A DNA stretch of 64,000 nucleotides, taken from CAKAHY01 sp963522175 (GTDB lineage Bacteria; Bacillota; Clostridia; Lachnospirales; Lachnospiraceae). The DNA lies in contig CAUQXC010000002.1 of NCBI GenBank assembly GCA_963522175.1, positions 62,001 through 126,000 of the forward strand, written 5' to 3'. Below the pieces are notes generated by a model. That model was not told the origin of the DNA. It searched no databases and saw only the letters and a list, made by a program, of their open reading frames with translations. The translations under genes were made by a program, and so were the position numbers. Shown here one piece after another: positions 18,912 to 27,829 of the stretch (position 1 is the stretch's first letter; every line of letters starts with the position of its first letter).

Positions 18912-20084
18912 TTATTCCGTATACCGTGATAAAGGTTTCAAAACCGTCTTTAAAATTCTTTCACCGACATATTTGCTCTGAATATTCATTTCACGCTTGT
19001 CCAAAAGCTCCAATGCCGCATCATTATTTTTTCTGAAGTCAAATTTTTCTCCTCTGTTGTTTTCAATATAATACCATTTTGTATACTCATTAGTATGTAC
19101 TTTAGGCAAACTGAGCTTATCTATTTCATCCATCCATATTTTGTAAAACTTCGGCGCTAATTTCTCGACCTCTTTAAACGATATGAAGCGATTTTTATTT
19201 AAGTCGAAAAAACTGAAATCCGCATACAATTCACAATTAATCCCAATAACAAAAAAGAATGCTATATCTTTTTTTCCGATACTGATGTTATCAATTACAA
19301 GCTCTACGGTATCAGTGTATATCTCAGTTTCAAATTCACTTTTCTTTTTTAAGACTGTGCCTACTTTTTCAAACAAGGTTTCTTTAACTTCGCTCATCCT
19401 TTTATCAAATCCCCGCTTAATGCATAATGCGGCTTTTCCCGTTTCCTTGCTGTTAAACAAATCACTGATATTAAGGGCTTCCTCTTCAATTATGTGCATT
19501 ACAGCTCCTTCATATTGTTTTAAAAATGAGTATTTATAGCTATCCTTTTGTACTGTACTCATACAGCTTCGAAGCCATCCTAAAATTTCATTCTGAAAGC
19601 TTATCAAAAAAAGTTTTTTTCTGTTTATCCCCTGTACGCTATGTTTATCAGGTTCTTTACCATCCAAGGTAAGATAGTATATACTATAGTCTTTTCTTTT
19701 TCGCTTACAAAATCTCTCATAGCGCTCCAGTTGCTTCCACCCGTCTTGTGCATCAATCTTCATTTCAATAACCGCACAAAAACTTTTATTTTCTATCACA
19801 AAATCTATTCTTCCGTCTTCAAAGACCTGTTCTCTTGATATTCTCCACGCAGAATCGATATGCTTTTCGGGTATTCCGATCTCCTTCAAAAACAAATAAA
19901 AGAAATTATCTGCCAAACCCTCACCCTGAGAGCCTTCTAAAAGAAAGTATATTATTTTAGAATGTACATGGGCTTCATCCCGCTCATTTTCTATTGCCGA
20001 AAGAATGTTATATGATATTTTTTCAGTACTTTTATATTCTTTTATTTTTTTTATTACAGTATTGAGCAGTTCTTCTGTTTTCAT
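18912..20084 (-). CDS. PD-(D/E)XK nuclease superfamily protein
   Basis: A 390-residue protein with a nuclease-fold core: Asp94 in GRIDFVIE, then Glu107 and Lys109 in AVIEMKID, preceded by ERDEAHVHSKIIYFLL, the conserved N-terminal helix of the PDDEXK_4-type family. The C-terminal ~200 residues have no recognised domain. Its role is unknown; related proteins occur singly in many genomes and are sometimes placed near defence genes. The ATG at 20082-20084 has GGAAG upstream; a longer TTG start at 20105 is less likely. It lies alone between the nusB operon and rpsU, after the rpsU terminator. Confidence 0.75.
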   Translation of the reverse strand: MKTEELLNTVIKKIKEYKSTEKISYNILSAIENERDEAHVHSKIIYFLLEGSQGEGLADNFFYLFLKEIGIPEKHIDSAWRISREQVFEDGRIDFVIENKSFCAVIEMKIDAQDGWKQLERYERFCKRKRKDYSIYYLTLDGKEPDKHSVQGINRKKLFLISFQNEILGWLRSCMSTVQKDSYKYSFLKQYEGAVMHIIEEEALNISDLFNSKETGKAALCIKRGFDKRMSEVKETLFEKVGTVLKKKSEFETEIYTDTVELVIDNISIGKKDIAFFFVIGINCELYADFSFFDLNKNRFISFKEVEKLAPKFYKIWMDEIDKLSLPKVHTNEYTKWYYIENNRGEKFDFRKNNDAALELLDKREMNIQSKYVGERILKTVLKPLSRYTE

Positions 20085-20130
20085 GTTTTCTTCCGTCTTT
20101 TGCAAAATCCTTTTTTCTTACAATGTAAAA

Positions 20131-20152
20131 AACCCCGACAAAAGCCGGGGTT
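20131..20152 (-). terminator. Rho-independent terminator of rpsU
   Basis: A GC-rich 7-bp stem (AACCCCG/CGGGGTT) is followed on the minus strand by a run of T. It sits just after the rpsU stop and before the nuclease-like gene. Confidence 0.9.
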
Positions 20153-20162
20153 AAACATTACA

Positions 20163-20339
20163 TTAATTGAATTTACGCTTTCTTGCAGCTTCTGACTTCT
20201 TTTTACGTCTTACGCTTGGCTTCTCGTAATGCTCTCTTTTACGAATTTCTTGCTGAATGCCTGCCTTAGCACAGTTTCTCTTGAATCTTCTAAGCGCACT
20301 GTCAAGACTCTCGTTCTCTTTCACAATCACGTTTGACAT
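20163..20339 (-). CDS. rpsU: 30S ribosomal protein S21
   Basis: A 58-residue basic protein starting MSNVIVKENESLDSALRRFK, with the KREHYEKPSVRRKKKSEAA pattern of S21. The ATG at 20337-20339 is preceded by GGAGGGAGG. It has its own promoter and terminator, so it is monocistronic. Confidence 0.96.
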   Translation of the reverse strand: MSNVIVKENESLDSALRRFKRNCAKAGIQQEIRKREHYEKPSVRRKKKSEAARKRKFN

Positions 20340-20383
20340 CGAAACACTAACCTCCCTCCGGTTGTGAAATAAATACCTTGTTA

Positions 20384-20412
20384 AGTATATACATAATATC
20401 GGTACTAGTCAA
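20384..20412 (-). promoter_or_regulatory. Predicted sigma-A promoter of rpsU
   Basis: On the minus strand, TTGACT (20407-20412), 17-bp spacer and TATACT (20384-20389) lie 45 bp upstream of the rpsU ATG. Confidence 0.75.
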
Positions 20413-20458
20413 CAGATTTTGAAAAAATATTGAAATATTTTTTTATAAGTTCATTATT

Positions 20459-23101
20459 TTATTTAATCATATCGGCTATAAGCGTTTTTGACAGCTCCAA
20501 AGCTTCATTAACCTTGGTAATATCTTTTCCGCCCGCCTGTGCCATATTAGGTCGACCGCCGCCGCCTCCTCCGACTACAGGAGCTATGCCTTTAATTATA
20601 TTTCCCGCCGAAACGCCCTTTGAAATCGCATCTTCTCCCGCCATGGCGATAAGATTAACTTTATCTCCCACAACGGAAGCCAAAACAACAACTCCTTCAT
20701 CGGTATCTTTTTTAAGCTTATCACCCAAGTTTCTGAGTTCATTCATCTCAACGCCGTCAAGCTTTAATGCAAGTACCTTAAGACCTTTTACAAGGCTTAC
20801 GGCATCAGCCGCCTGAGAAACGCTTTCATTTGCAAGCTTTGATTTTAATTTATCATTCTCGGACTTGATTTCCTTTATTTCATCAAGCAGGGATCTTATT
20901 CTGTTCTTAACCTCGGCTGCATTTGTCTTTAAAAGTGCAGAAATCTCATGCAGTTCATTTTCCAAGCCCTTATAGTAATCAAGTAAGGCCTCTCCGGTGA
21001 GCGCTTCTATACGTCTTACTCCTGCCGCAATACCCGCCTCGGATAAAATTTTAAACGCACCTATATCGGATGTATTGCTTACATGCGTACCGCCGCAAAG
21101 CTCTCTTGAGAAATCGCCCATACTGACAACTCTCACCTTGCCATGGTACTTTTCTCCGAACAAAGCCATAGCTCCGCTCTTTTTAGCATCTTCAAGCTCC
21201 ATGACATCGGTCCTAACCGCATTTGCCGCTTTAATTTCACTGTTGACAAGCTTTTCTATATTTTTAATTTCATCCCCCGTGAGTGCTGAAAAATGTGTAA
21301 AGTCAAACCTCAGTCTGTCGCTTGAAACAAGGCTTCCCGCCTGTTCCACATGAGTTCCCAGAACAGTTCTGAGCGCTTTATGAAGCAGATGTGTCGCACT
21401 GTGGTTTTTGCAGGTACTTTCTCTGTTTTCTTTGTCTACCTCAAAGTCAACAAGAGCCCCGACATTGAAAGAACCGGAAAGAACTCTTCCCACATGACCT
21501 ATTTTATCACCCTGAAGCTTTATAACATCATCAACCTCAAAGAGCGAATCTCCGAGCTTAATATAACCGGTATCGGCAAGCTGACCTCCCATTGTCGCAT
21601 AGAAAGGAGTTTTATCCGTGATTATCGTTCCCGTTTCACCTTCCCTTAAGCTGTCCGTAAGGCTCGTTTCGCTTGTAAGAGCGGTAATTTTTCCGTTGCC
21701 CTCAAGTTTACCGTATCCCACAAACTCAGTTGTAAGCGAAGGATCCAAGGACTGATAAACCGTAACATCCGCTCCCATATAGTTAGTGGTCTTTCTTGCT
21801 TCTCTCGCCTTTTTTCTTTGCTCCTGCATAGCGCGGTTAAAGCCTTCTTCATCAACCGAAAGCTCTTTCTCTTCAAGTATTTCCTTTGTCAAATCTATAG
21901 GGAAACCGTAAGTATCATAAAGCTTGAACGCCTCATCTCCGCTCATAAGCTTTCTTCCCTCAGCTTCCATAGCCTTTTGCGTTTCAGCAAGTATGGCAAG
22001 TCCCTGGTCTATAGTTTTATAGAACTTATCCTCTTCTTCCGTAAGAACCTTAAGAATCATGGATTTTCTTTCTTCAAGCTCCGGATAGCCGTCTTTACTG
22101 AGTTCTATAACTGTATTTGCAAGTTCGGCAAGGAACTTCTTGTCTATTCCGAGCATACGTCCGTGTCTTGCCGCTCTTCTGAGCAATCTTCTGAGTACAT
22201 AGCCTCTGCCTTCATTGCTAGGCATAATTCCGTCACTTATCATAAAGGTGCAGGAACGTATGTGATCCGTTATAAGTCTTAAGGATATATCCTTTTTCTC
22301 ATCGTCTTTGTATTTTACCTGCGCAAGATTAGCAACAGTATCAAGCAGGGCTTTTATAGTATCGACCTCAAAAATAGACTCGACATCCTGTAATGCGACG
22401 GCAAGTCTTTCAAGTCCCATTCCCGTATCTATATTTTTATTCTCAAGCTCGGTATAATTTCCTTTTCCGTCGCTGTCAAACTGTGTAAAGACATTATTCC
22501 ATATTTCCATATATCTGTCACATTCACAGCCTACAGTACAACCCGGTCTGTCACAGCCGTACTTTGCTCCTCTGTCGTAATATACCTCGGAGCTGGGTCC
22601 GCAAGGTCCCGAGCCGTGTTCCCAGAAATTATCCTCTTTTCCGAATCTGAAAATTCTATCGGCAGGAATACCTATTTCCTTATTCCAGATATCAAAAGCT
22701 TCATCATCCTCAAGATAAACCGAAGGGTATAATCTGTCTTTATCAAGCCCCACTACTTCTGTCAAAAATTCCCATGTCCACGTAATAGCTTCTCTCTTAA
22801 AATAGTCACCAAAAGAAAAGTTACCGAGCATCTCAAAAAATGTACCGTGTCTTGCGGTTTTTCCGACATTCTCTATGTCGCCCGTACGTATACATTTTTG
22901 ACAAGTCGCAACTCTTCTTCTTGGCGGTATTTCCTGGCCTGTAAAGTACGGCTTTAAGGGAGCCATACCCGAGTTAATGAGCAATAAGCTATTATCGTTA
23001 TACGGAACAAGAGAAAAACTTTTCATAATAAGATGCCCCTTACTTTCAAAAAAGTCCAAAAACATCTTTCTTATTTCATTAACACCATATTGTTTTGTCA
23101 T
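20459..23101 (-). CDS. alaS: Alanyl-tRNA synthetase
   Basis: Class II synthetase of 880 residues. The N-terminal catalytic domain carries the class II motifs. The editing domain has HSATHLLHKALR and CGGTHVSNTSDIG zinc-binding motifs. The C-terminal DHHA1-like domain ends in VGGGGGGRPNMAQAGG. No T-box leader is visible upstream; instead a 42-residue peptide gene precedes it by 73 bp and probably shares its promoter. GAGGA precedes the ATG. Confidence 0.98.
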   Translation of the reverse strand: MTKQYGVNEIRKMFLDFFESKGHLIMKSFSLVPYNDNSLLLINSGMAPLKPYFTGQEIPPRRRVATCQKCIRTGDIENVGKTARHGTFFEMLGNFSFGDYFKREAITWTWEFLTEVVGLDKDRLYPSVYLEDDEAFDIWNKEIGIPADRIFRFGKEDNFWEHGSGPCGPSSEVYYDRGAKYGCDRPGCTVGCECDRYMEIWNNVFTQFDSDGKGNYTELENKNIDTGMGLERLAVALQDVESIFEVDTIKALLDTVANLAQVKYKDDEKKDISLRLITDHIRSCTFMISDGIMPSNEGRGYVLRRLLRRAARHGRMLGIDKKFLAELANTVIELSKDGYPELEERKSMILKVLTEEEDKFYKTIDQGLAILAETQKAMEAEGRKLMSGDEAFKLYDTYGFPIDLTKEILEEKELSVDEEGFNRAMQEQRKKAREARKTTNYMGADVTVYQSLDPSLTTEFVGYGKLEGNGKITALTSETSLTDSLREGETGTIITDKTPFYATMGGQLADTGYIKLGDSLFEVDDVIKLQGDKIGHVGRVLSGSFNVGALVDFEVDKENRESTCKNHSATHLLHKALRTVLGTHVEQAGSLVSSDRLRFDFTHFSALTGDEIKNIEKLVNSEIKAANAVRTDVMELEDAKKSGAMALFGEKYHGKVRVVSMGDFSRELCGGTHVSNTSDIGAFKILSEAGIAAGVRRIEALTGEALLDYYKGLENELHEISALLKTNAAEVKNRIRSLLDEIKEIKSENDKLKSKLANESVSQAADAVSLVKGLKVLALKLDGVEMNELRNLGDKLKKDTDEGVVVLASVVGDKVNLIAMAGEDAISKGVSAGNIIKGIAPVVGGGGGGRPNMAQAGGKDITKVNEALELSKTLIADMIK

Positions 23102-23174
23102 ATCTCGTCCTCAAACTCAAATAAATTATTCAAGCCACAGGTATCAAAACACCTGTATATCCTTTCCGTTAAAA

Positions 23175-23303
23175 TTATTTTTTATTCTTTGCATCCTTGC
23201 TTTCTCTGAATTTTTTTCCCGCAAGTATTCCAAGGTAGGCAAGTATTCCGAGAAATATTGCCTTTATAACAGTTTCTGCCATTGTAAAAAAAACAGCGTC
23301 CAT
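23175..23303 (-). CDS. Small single-pass membrane protein (42 residues)
   Basis: A short frame from ATG at 23301-23303 encodes 42 residues: an acidic start (MDAVFFTMAE), a hydrophobic segment (about residues 12-29, IKAIFLGILAYLGILAG), and a basic tail (KKFRESKDAKNKK). A strong AGGTGGA ribosome binding site lies 5 nt upstream and a promoter fits further up. These signals support it as a real gene although no family was recognised. It precedes alaS on the same strand. Its function is unknown. Confidence 0.65.
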   Translation of the reverse strand: MDAVFFTMAETVIKAIFLGILAYLGILAGKKFRESKDAKNKK

Positions 23304-23333
23304 AACTCCACCTCTCTTAGCACAATTTTTTTA

Positions 23334-23362
23334 ATTTTAACATAGAGAATATAAAAGTACAA
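23334..23362 (-). promoter_or_regulatory. Predicted promoter for the small membrane protein and alaS
   Basis: On the minus strand, TTGTAC (23357-23362), 17-bp spacer and TAAAAT (23334-23339) lie about 30 bp upstream of the 42-residue ORF. No other promoter was noted between that ORF and alaS. Confidence 0.5.
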
Positions 23363-23376
23363 GTTCTTAGCCTCTT

Positions 23377-24735
23377 TTATTTAACAAGACCAAGCTCTTT
23401 ATTAAGCCAGCCGAGTGCGGATGCGCTGACATAGTTATAAGGCTGATTAAAATGCGGCATAAAGAATATGTCAAGCAGAGCAAGCTCGGACATGGTAAGC
23501 TTCTTTTGAATTGCCAGAGAGAACATATTTATCATAGCCGAAACGTCATAATTCGAGCCGAGCTGACAGCCTACTATAACCTTATCGCTCTTTCTGTATA
23601 CTATTCTGATTTTCACCTTGGGATTTTCAACCTCCATGAAAGCAGGGAACTGAGTATCTTCAAAATCAACATATTCAACCTCAAGACCTTCTCTTTCAGC
23701 CGCAGTTACGCTAAGCCCTGTACAAATGAGCCTATAGTCATATATTCCGAGAGCGCTTGAGCCTTGAACCCCCTGTGTAGCTACAGGTGTACCGCAAATA
23801 TTATGTCCCGCAATAACACCCGATCTCAGTGCGTTTGTGGCAAGAGCTATATAATTGGTTCTTTCTCTTGCATTATCATACACAGTTGCGCAATCTCCTA
23901 TGGCATATACATTTTCATCACTTGTTTTCTGATGTTTGTCAACCAAATAAGCACCGTTTGCATAAAGCTCAAGGTGACCGTTTCCAAGACTTGAATTAGG
24001 CTTAAAGCCCACTGCACAAATAACCATATCGGCAGCGTATCTTCCCTTATCGGTGATAACTCCGCTTACCTTTGTATCACCCTCAAACTCAACTACTTTC
24101 TCCCCGAGAGCAAACTTTATACCGTGCTCCTCCATTCTCTTCTTCATTTCATCGGAAAATCGGGTATCAAAGTAACCGCCCAATATATTATCAAGCATAT
24201 CTATAAGAGTAACCTTCATTCCCAGTCTTTCGAAGGCTTCCGCAAGCTCTATACCTATGTATCCGCCTCCCAAAACCACGATATTTTTAAATTCGTCTTT
24301 ATTTTTAAGCTTGTCTATAACCTCTTTTGCATTTTGATAAAGCTTAACCATTTGCACATTTTCCAAATCAAAACCTTTTACAGGTAATCTGTTAGGCAGG
24401 CTTCCCGTTGCAAAAACAAGCTTATCGTAGTTATCGGTAACTATGCTTCCGTCGGCAAGCTTCACCTTTAAGTTTTTCTTTTCGAAATCAACCTCAATTA
24501 CTTCCGACTTCATATTTACCTTTGCTCCCTTGTCTATGAAGTCCTGCGGCTTTGCATAAAACAAACCGTCACCCGTATGAATCTGTTCTCCTATCCAAAG
24601 TGCCATACCGCAGCCCAAAAATGATATATTATCATTGCTGTCGTATATTGTAAGTTCGTTACCCGGATATGAGAGTATAGTATTTGCGCATGCCGTACCT
24701 GCATGATTAGCACCCACCAAAACAATTTTTGCCAT
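23377..24735 (-). CDS. nox: FAD-dependent NADH oxidase (probably water-forming)
   Basis: A 452-residue member of the pyridine nucleotide-disulphide reductase family with a single redox Cys42 in SFLGCGMALWIG, the pattern of lactic-type H2O-forming NADH oxidases. FAD motif GANHAGTACA is at residues 8-17 and the NADH-binding GGGYIGIELAEAFE is near residue 155. It would reduce O2 with NADH, protecting an anaerobe and regenerating NAD+. CoA-disulphide reductase relatives share the same fold, so that remains an alternative. GGAGG precedes the ATG. A candidate Rex site overlaps its promoter. Confidence 0.87.
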   Translation of the reverse strand: MAKIVLVGANHAGTACANTILSYPGNELTIYDSNDNISFLGCGMALWIGEQIHTGDGLFYAKPQDFIDKGAKVNMKSEVIEVDFEKKNLKVKLADGSIVTDNYDKLVFATGSLPNRLPVKGFDLENVQMVKLYQNAKEVIDKLKNKDEFKNIVVLGGGYIGIELAEAFERLGMKVTLIDMLDNILGGYFDTRFSDEMKKRMEEHGIKFALGEKVVEFEGDTKVSGVITDKGRYAADMVICAVGFKPNSSLGNGHLELYANGAYLVDKHQKTSDENVYAIGDCATVYDNARERTNYIALATNALRSGVIAGHNICGTPVATQGVQGSSALGIYDYRLICTGLSVTAAEREGLEVEYVDFEDTQFPAFMEVENPKVKIRIVYRKSDKVIVGCQLGSNYDVSAMINMFSLAIQKKLTMSELALLDIFFMPHFNQPYNYVSASALGWLNKELGLVK

Positions 24736-24775
24736 TAAATTTACCTCCGATATAAATATTTTCTTAAATTAAAAT

Positions 24776-24808
24776 AGAGCCTTAAGATTGGTAAAATCTT
24801 AACGCTCT
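24776..24808 (-). other. Imperfect hairpin between rnhA and nox
   Basis: AGAGC plus TTAAGATT pair with AATCTTAA plus GCTCT around a 5-nt loop, with one C/C mismatch. On the minus strand it falls at or near the predicted 5' end of the nox mRNA and is followed by an AT-rich tract. It could be a weak terminator for rnhA or a 5'-end stabilising hairpin for nox. Confidence 0.5.
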
Positions 24809-24813
24809 AAGGA

Positions 24814-24842
24814 TAACCTATTATTGTTAACTTTTCAACACT
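24814..24842 (-). promoter_or_regulatory. Predicted nox promoter with candidate Rex operator
   Basis: On the minus strand, TTGAAA and TATCCT are separated by 17 bp. The site TTGTTAA-CTTT-TCAACAC (24824-24841, plus-strand reading) matches 12 of 14 fixed positions of the Rex consensus TTGTTAA-N4-TTAACAA and overlaps the -35 element. Rex represses NADH-linked genes and releases DNA when NADH is high. The rex gene itself is not in the window. Confidence 0.45.
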
Positions 24843-24899
24843 TCGGAATAAAAATTTAGATAAATTTTATTTTACTTATTTTAATTGTATGCAATTTTA

Positions 24900-25373
24900 T
24901 TATTCAAAGTTATCATCTTCCAAATTTTGCGAGTCCGCAGCAGAGGTTGCAAGAAAATCACAGCGCTCATTTTCAGGGTGTCCGGCATGACCCTTTACCC
25001 AAATAAACTTCGTTTTGTGTATTTTTTTTGCTTCCAAAAGCCTTTCCCAGAGGTCTATATTCTTTACCTCCTGCTTCGTCCCGCGTCTAAAATCGTTTTT
25101 AAGCCATGAGTCCACCCATTTTAAGTTAAAGGCATCGGTAAGGTATTTAGAATCGGAGTATATAAGAACATCACAAGCTTTTGTAAGTGCCTCCAATCCG
25201 ACTATACAGCCCATAAGCTCCATGCGATTGTTTGTGGTGTTTTTATATCCAGCACTGAACTCCCTTATATGCTCCGTTCCTTTATTATCGACATACTTAA
25301 TAATAGTACCGTAGCCTCCTCTGCCCGGGTTACCTCTCGAGCTTCCGTCGGAATAAATCTTAACAAGTGCCAT
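24900..25373 (-). CDS. rnhA: Ribonuclease HI
   Basis: Cleaves RNA in RNA:DNA hybrids. Catalytic residues are visible: Asp9 (YSDGSSRGNPG), Glu52 (NRMELM), Asp74 (YSDSKYL) and a C-terminal Asp in ENERCDFLA. At 157 residues it has the E. coli-like length, without an N-terminal hybrid-binding domain. It begins 4 bp after livF with only a weak ribosome binding site, so it is probably translationally coupled to the liv operon. Confidence 0.95.
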   Translation of the reverse strand: MALVKIYSDGSSRGNPGRGGYGTIIKYVDNKGTEHIREFSAGYKNTTNNRMELMGCIVGLEALTKACDVLIYSDSKYLTDAFNLKWVDSWLKNDFRRGTKQEVKNIDLWERLLEAKKIHKTKFIWVKGHAGHPENERCDFLATSAADSQNLEDDNFE

Positions 25374-25377
25374 GGCG

Positions 25378-26088
25378 CTACTCGCTCAAATAGGCTTTTT
25401 TCACGGATTCGTCATTCAACAAATCGCTTGCCTTACCCGACAAAACTATTTTTCCGGTTTCGAGAACATAAGCCCTGTCCGCTATGGAAAGAGCCTTTTT
25501 TGCATTCTGCTCCACAAGTAAAACCGTTGTTCCCGCTTTATGAATTTCATCTATGATATCAAAAATCTCATTAACATAAAGCGGAGAAAGTCCCATAGAC
25601 GGCTCGTCCATAACTATAACCTTAGGCTTTGACATAAGAGCTCTTCCCATAGCAAGCATCTGCTGTTCTCCGCCCGAAAGAGTTCCCGAAAGCTGTGACT
25701 TTCTTTCCTCCAGTCTTGGAAATCTTTTATAAATAGCTTTTATGCTTTCATCAATCTCAGCCTTATCTTTTCTCGTATATGCACCGAGCTTTAAGTTCTC
25801 AAGAACACTCAAATCCGCAAACACTCTTCGTCCCTCCGGAACGTGAGCCATTCCCATAGAAACTATCTTATGAGCCGGCATTTTTGTAATATCCTTGGAA
25901 TCAAACTCTATACTGCCGCTTTTTGCCGGAATAAGGCCTGTAAGCGTGTGCAAAATCGAAGTTTTTCCGGCACCGTTAGCGCCTATAAGAGCAACTATCT
26001 CCCCTTGTTCCACCGTGAAATCAACACCCTTTACAGCCTGAATCATACCGTAATTAATACATAAATCTTTTATATTCAATAATGCCAT
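25378..26088 (-). CDS. livF: Branched-chain amino acid ABC transporter ATPase LivF
   Basis: ATP-binding subunit, 236 residues, Walker A GANGAGKTS near residue 36, signature LSGGEQQMLAMGRALM, Walker B VIVMDEPSMGLSP. AHVPEGRRVFADLSVLENL is the LivF-type segment. It is the last transporter gene in livJHMGF and is separated by 3 bp from livG. Confidence 0.93.
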   Translation of the reverse strand: MALLNIKDLCINYGMIQAVKGVDFTVEQGEIVALIGANGAGKTSILHTLTGLIPAKSGSIEFDSKDITKMPAHKIVSMGMAHVPEGRRVFADLSVLENLKLGAYTRKDKAEIDESIKAIYKRFPRLEERKSQLSGTLSGGEQQMLAMGRALMSKPKVIVMDEPSMGLSPLYVNEIFDIIDEIHKAGTTVLLVEQNAKKALSIADRAYVLETGKIVLSGKASDLLNDESVKKAYLSE

Positions 26089-26091
26089 CTG

Positions 26092-26850
26092 CTACTCTCC
26101 TAAATATGCGCTTATAACGGTTTTATCGTTTAAAACGACTTCGGGAGTACCGCTTATAAGCTCTTTTCCGAAATTTAAAACCGTAAGATACTCACAAATA
26201 CCGGAAACCAACTTCATATCATGCTCTATGAGAAGTATTGTTATGTCGTACTTTTTTCTGATAAGCATAATTGTATCCATAAGCTCCCCGGTTTCCTGAG
26301 GATTCATTCCGGCGGCAGGCTCATCCAAAAGCAAAAGCTTAGGCTTTGTGGCAAGAGCTCTCGCAATTTCAAGCTTTCTTTGCTGACCGTAAGGAAGATT
26401 TCCCGCCAAAGTATTCGCATATCCGTCCAAATCAAACACCTTTAAAATCTCAAGTGCCGCATCATCCATCAACTTTTCTTTAGAACTGTATGAAAATAAA
26501 TGTGTCATAGACGTAAAAATACCGTATTTAAACTCGTTGTGCAAAGCTGTTTTTACATTGTCAAGCACGCTCATTCTTGTGAAAAGTCTTATATTTTGGA
26601 AGGTTCTTGCCACTCCCGCCTTGTTTATCTCTTCCGGAGATTTGCCCGCCAAAGAAAGACCGTCAAGCTTGATGCTTCCGCTTGTAGGCTTGTATACACC
26701 TGTAAGCAGGTTAAAAACGGTGGTCTTTCCGGCACCGTTGGGACCTATAAGACCATATAAGCTGCCCTTTTCTATTTTTATGTTAAAGGAGTCGACAGCA
26801 CGTAATCCGCCGAACTGAATACCCAGATTTTTACATCCCAAAAGTGCCAT
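26092..26850 (-). CDS. livG: Branched-chain amino acid ABC transporter ATPase LivG
   Basis: Second ATP-binding subunit, 252 residues from the ATG at 26848-26850, which has AAGGAGG upstream; the longer frame lacks support. Walker A is GPNGAGKTT. The signature region is unusual but family-typical, NLPYGQQRKLEIARALA, replacing LSGGQ as in other LivG proteins. Walker B is LLLLDEPAAGMNP. It begins 1 bp after livM. Confidence 0.93.
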   Translation of the reverse strand: MALLGCKNLGIQFGGLRAVDSFNIKIEKGSLYGLIGPNGAGKTTVFNLLTGVYKPTSGSIKLDGLSLAGKSPEEINKAGVARTFQNIRLFTRMSVLDNVKTALHNEFKYGIFTSMTHLFSYSSKEKLMDDAALEILKVFDLDGYANTLAGNLPYGQQRKLEIARALATKPKLLLLDEPAAGMNPQETGELMDTIMLIRKKYDITILLIEHDMKLVSGICEYLTVLNFGKELISGTPEVVLNDKTVISAYLGE

Positions 26851-26851
26851 T

Positions 26852-27820
26852 CTATACCTCCTTTTCCCCCAGTAATTTTGCAAAAACTTTATTGTTCATA
26901 AGACGGGTCTTTAAGTAAGAGTTGTTGAAAATCATCATAATTATGAGAACAACCGAATACAAAAGCATTCTGTAATCGTCGGCACCTCTTAAAAGTTCCG
27001 GCAACACGGTAAGAATAACCGCACTTATGACCGAACCCGTTATATTTCCCATTCCTCCGAGAACAACTATAACGAGAATCTCTATGGATTTATTGTAGTC
27101 AAAGCTTGTAGGCTTTATAATTCCGACATTATGTGCATACAAAGCTCCCGCTATACCTGCGAAGGTAGCGGCATAGGTAAAGGCTCTTACCTTGTATTTA
27201 CTGATTTTTATACCTATAGATTCCGCAGCAATATCATTGTCTCTTATTGCCGTTATAACTCTTCCGTCTCTCGAATCAACGTAATTGCTTATAAATATTA
27301 GACTCAAAATCACAAGCACAAAAACAAGATTGTAATTCTTGTAATCTGAATACAAAGGAATCTTTGAAAGTCCCTTTGCTCCGCCCGTAAAATTCAGGGC
27401 ATTGATTATAGATTTAATAATCTCTCCGAATGCAAGTGTAACAATAGCCAGATAATCTCCTCTTAAACGAAGCACCGGAATTCCTATCAAGTAGCCGAGT
27501 AAAGCCGACATAAAACCTGCGGCAATAAGGGAAACCGCAAATACGACAGGAGCCGGCAAAGAAGTAACATTTGTTGTAATAATAGCCGCCGTATACGCTC
27601 CTATTGACATAAAGCCCGCATGCCCCAAAGAAAGTTCACCCAAAAAGCCCGTAACAAGGTTTAAGGATACGGCAAGCATTATGTTTACGCCTATAGGTAC
27701 TATCAAAGATCTGTACTGCCTGCTCAATACTCCGGAGTTTAAAAGCACACTGATTACAATATATGCTGCAAGTATATAGGCTATATTTTTAATAAGCTTA
27801 ATTTTATTTTTGCTTTTCAT
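26852..27820 (-). CDS. livM: Branched-chain amino acid ABC transporter permease LivM
   Basis: Integral membrane subunit, 322 residues with 8-10 hydrophobic segments. The cytoplasmic signature GRVITAIRDNDIAAESIGI couples it to the ATPases. GGAGG lies just upstream of the ATG. Gaps to livH and livG are 9 and 1 bp. Confidence 0.92.
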   Translation of the reverse strand: MKSKNKIKLIKNIAYILAAYIVISVLLNSGVLSRQYRSLIVPIGVNIMLAVSLNLVTGFLGELSLGHAGFMSIGAYTAAIITTNVTSLPAPVVFAVSLIAAGFMSALLGYLIGIPVLRLRGDYLAIVTLAFGEIIKSIINALNFTGGAKGLSKIPLYSDYKNYNLVFVLVILSLIFISNYVDSRDGRVITAIRDNDIAAESIGIKISKYKVRAFTYAATFAGIAGALYAHNVGIIKPTSFDYNKSIEILVIVVLGGMGNITGSVISAVILTVLPELLRGADDYRMLLYSVVLIIMMIFNNSYLKTRLMNNKVFAKLLGEKEV

Positions 27821-27829
27821 TCCCGCCTC

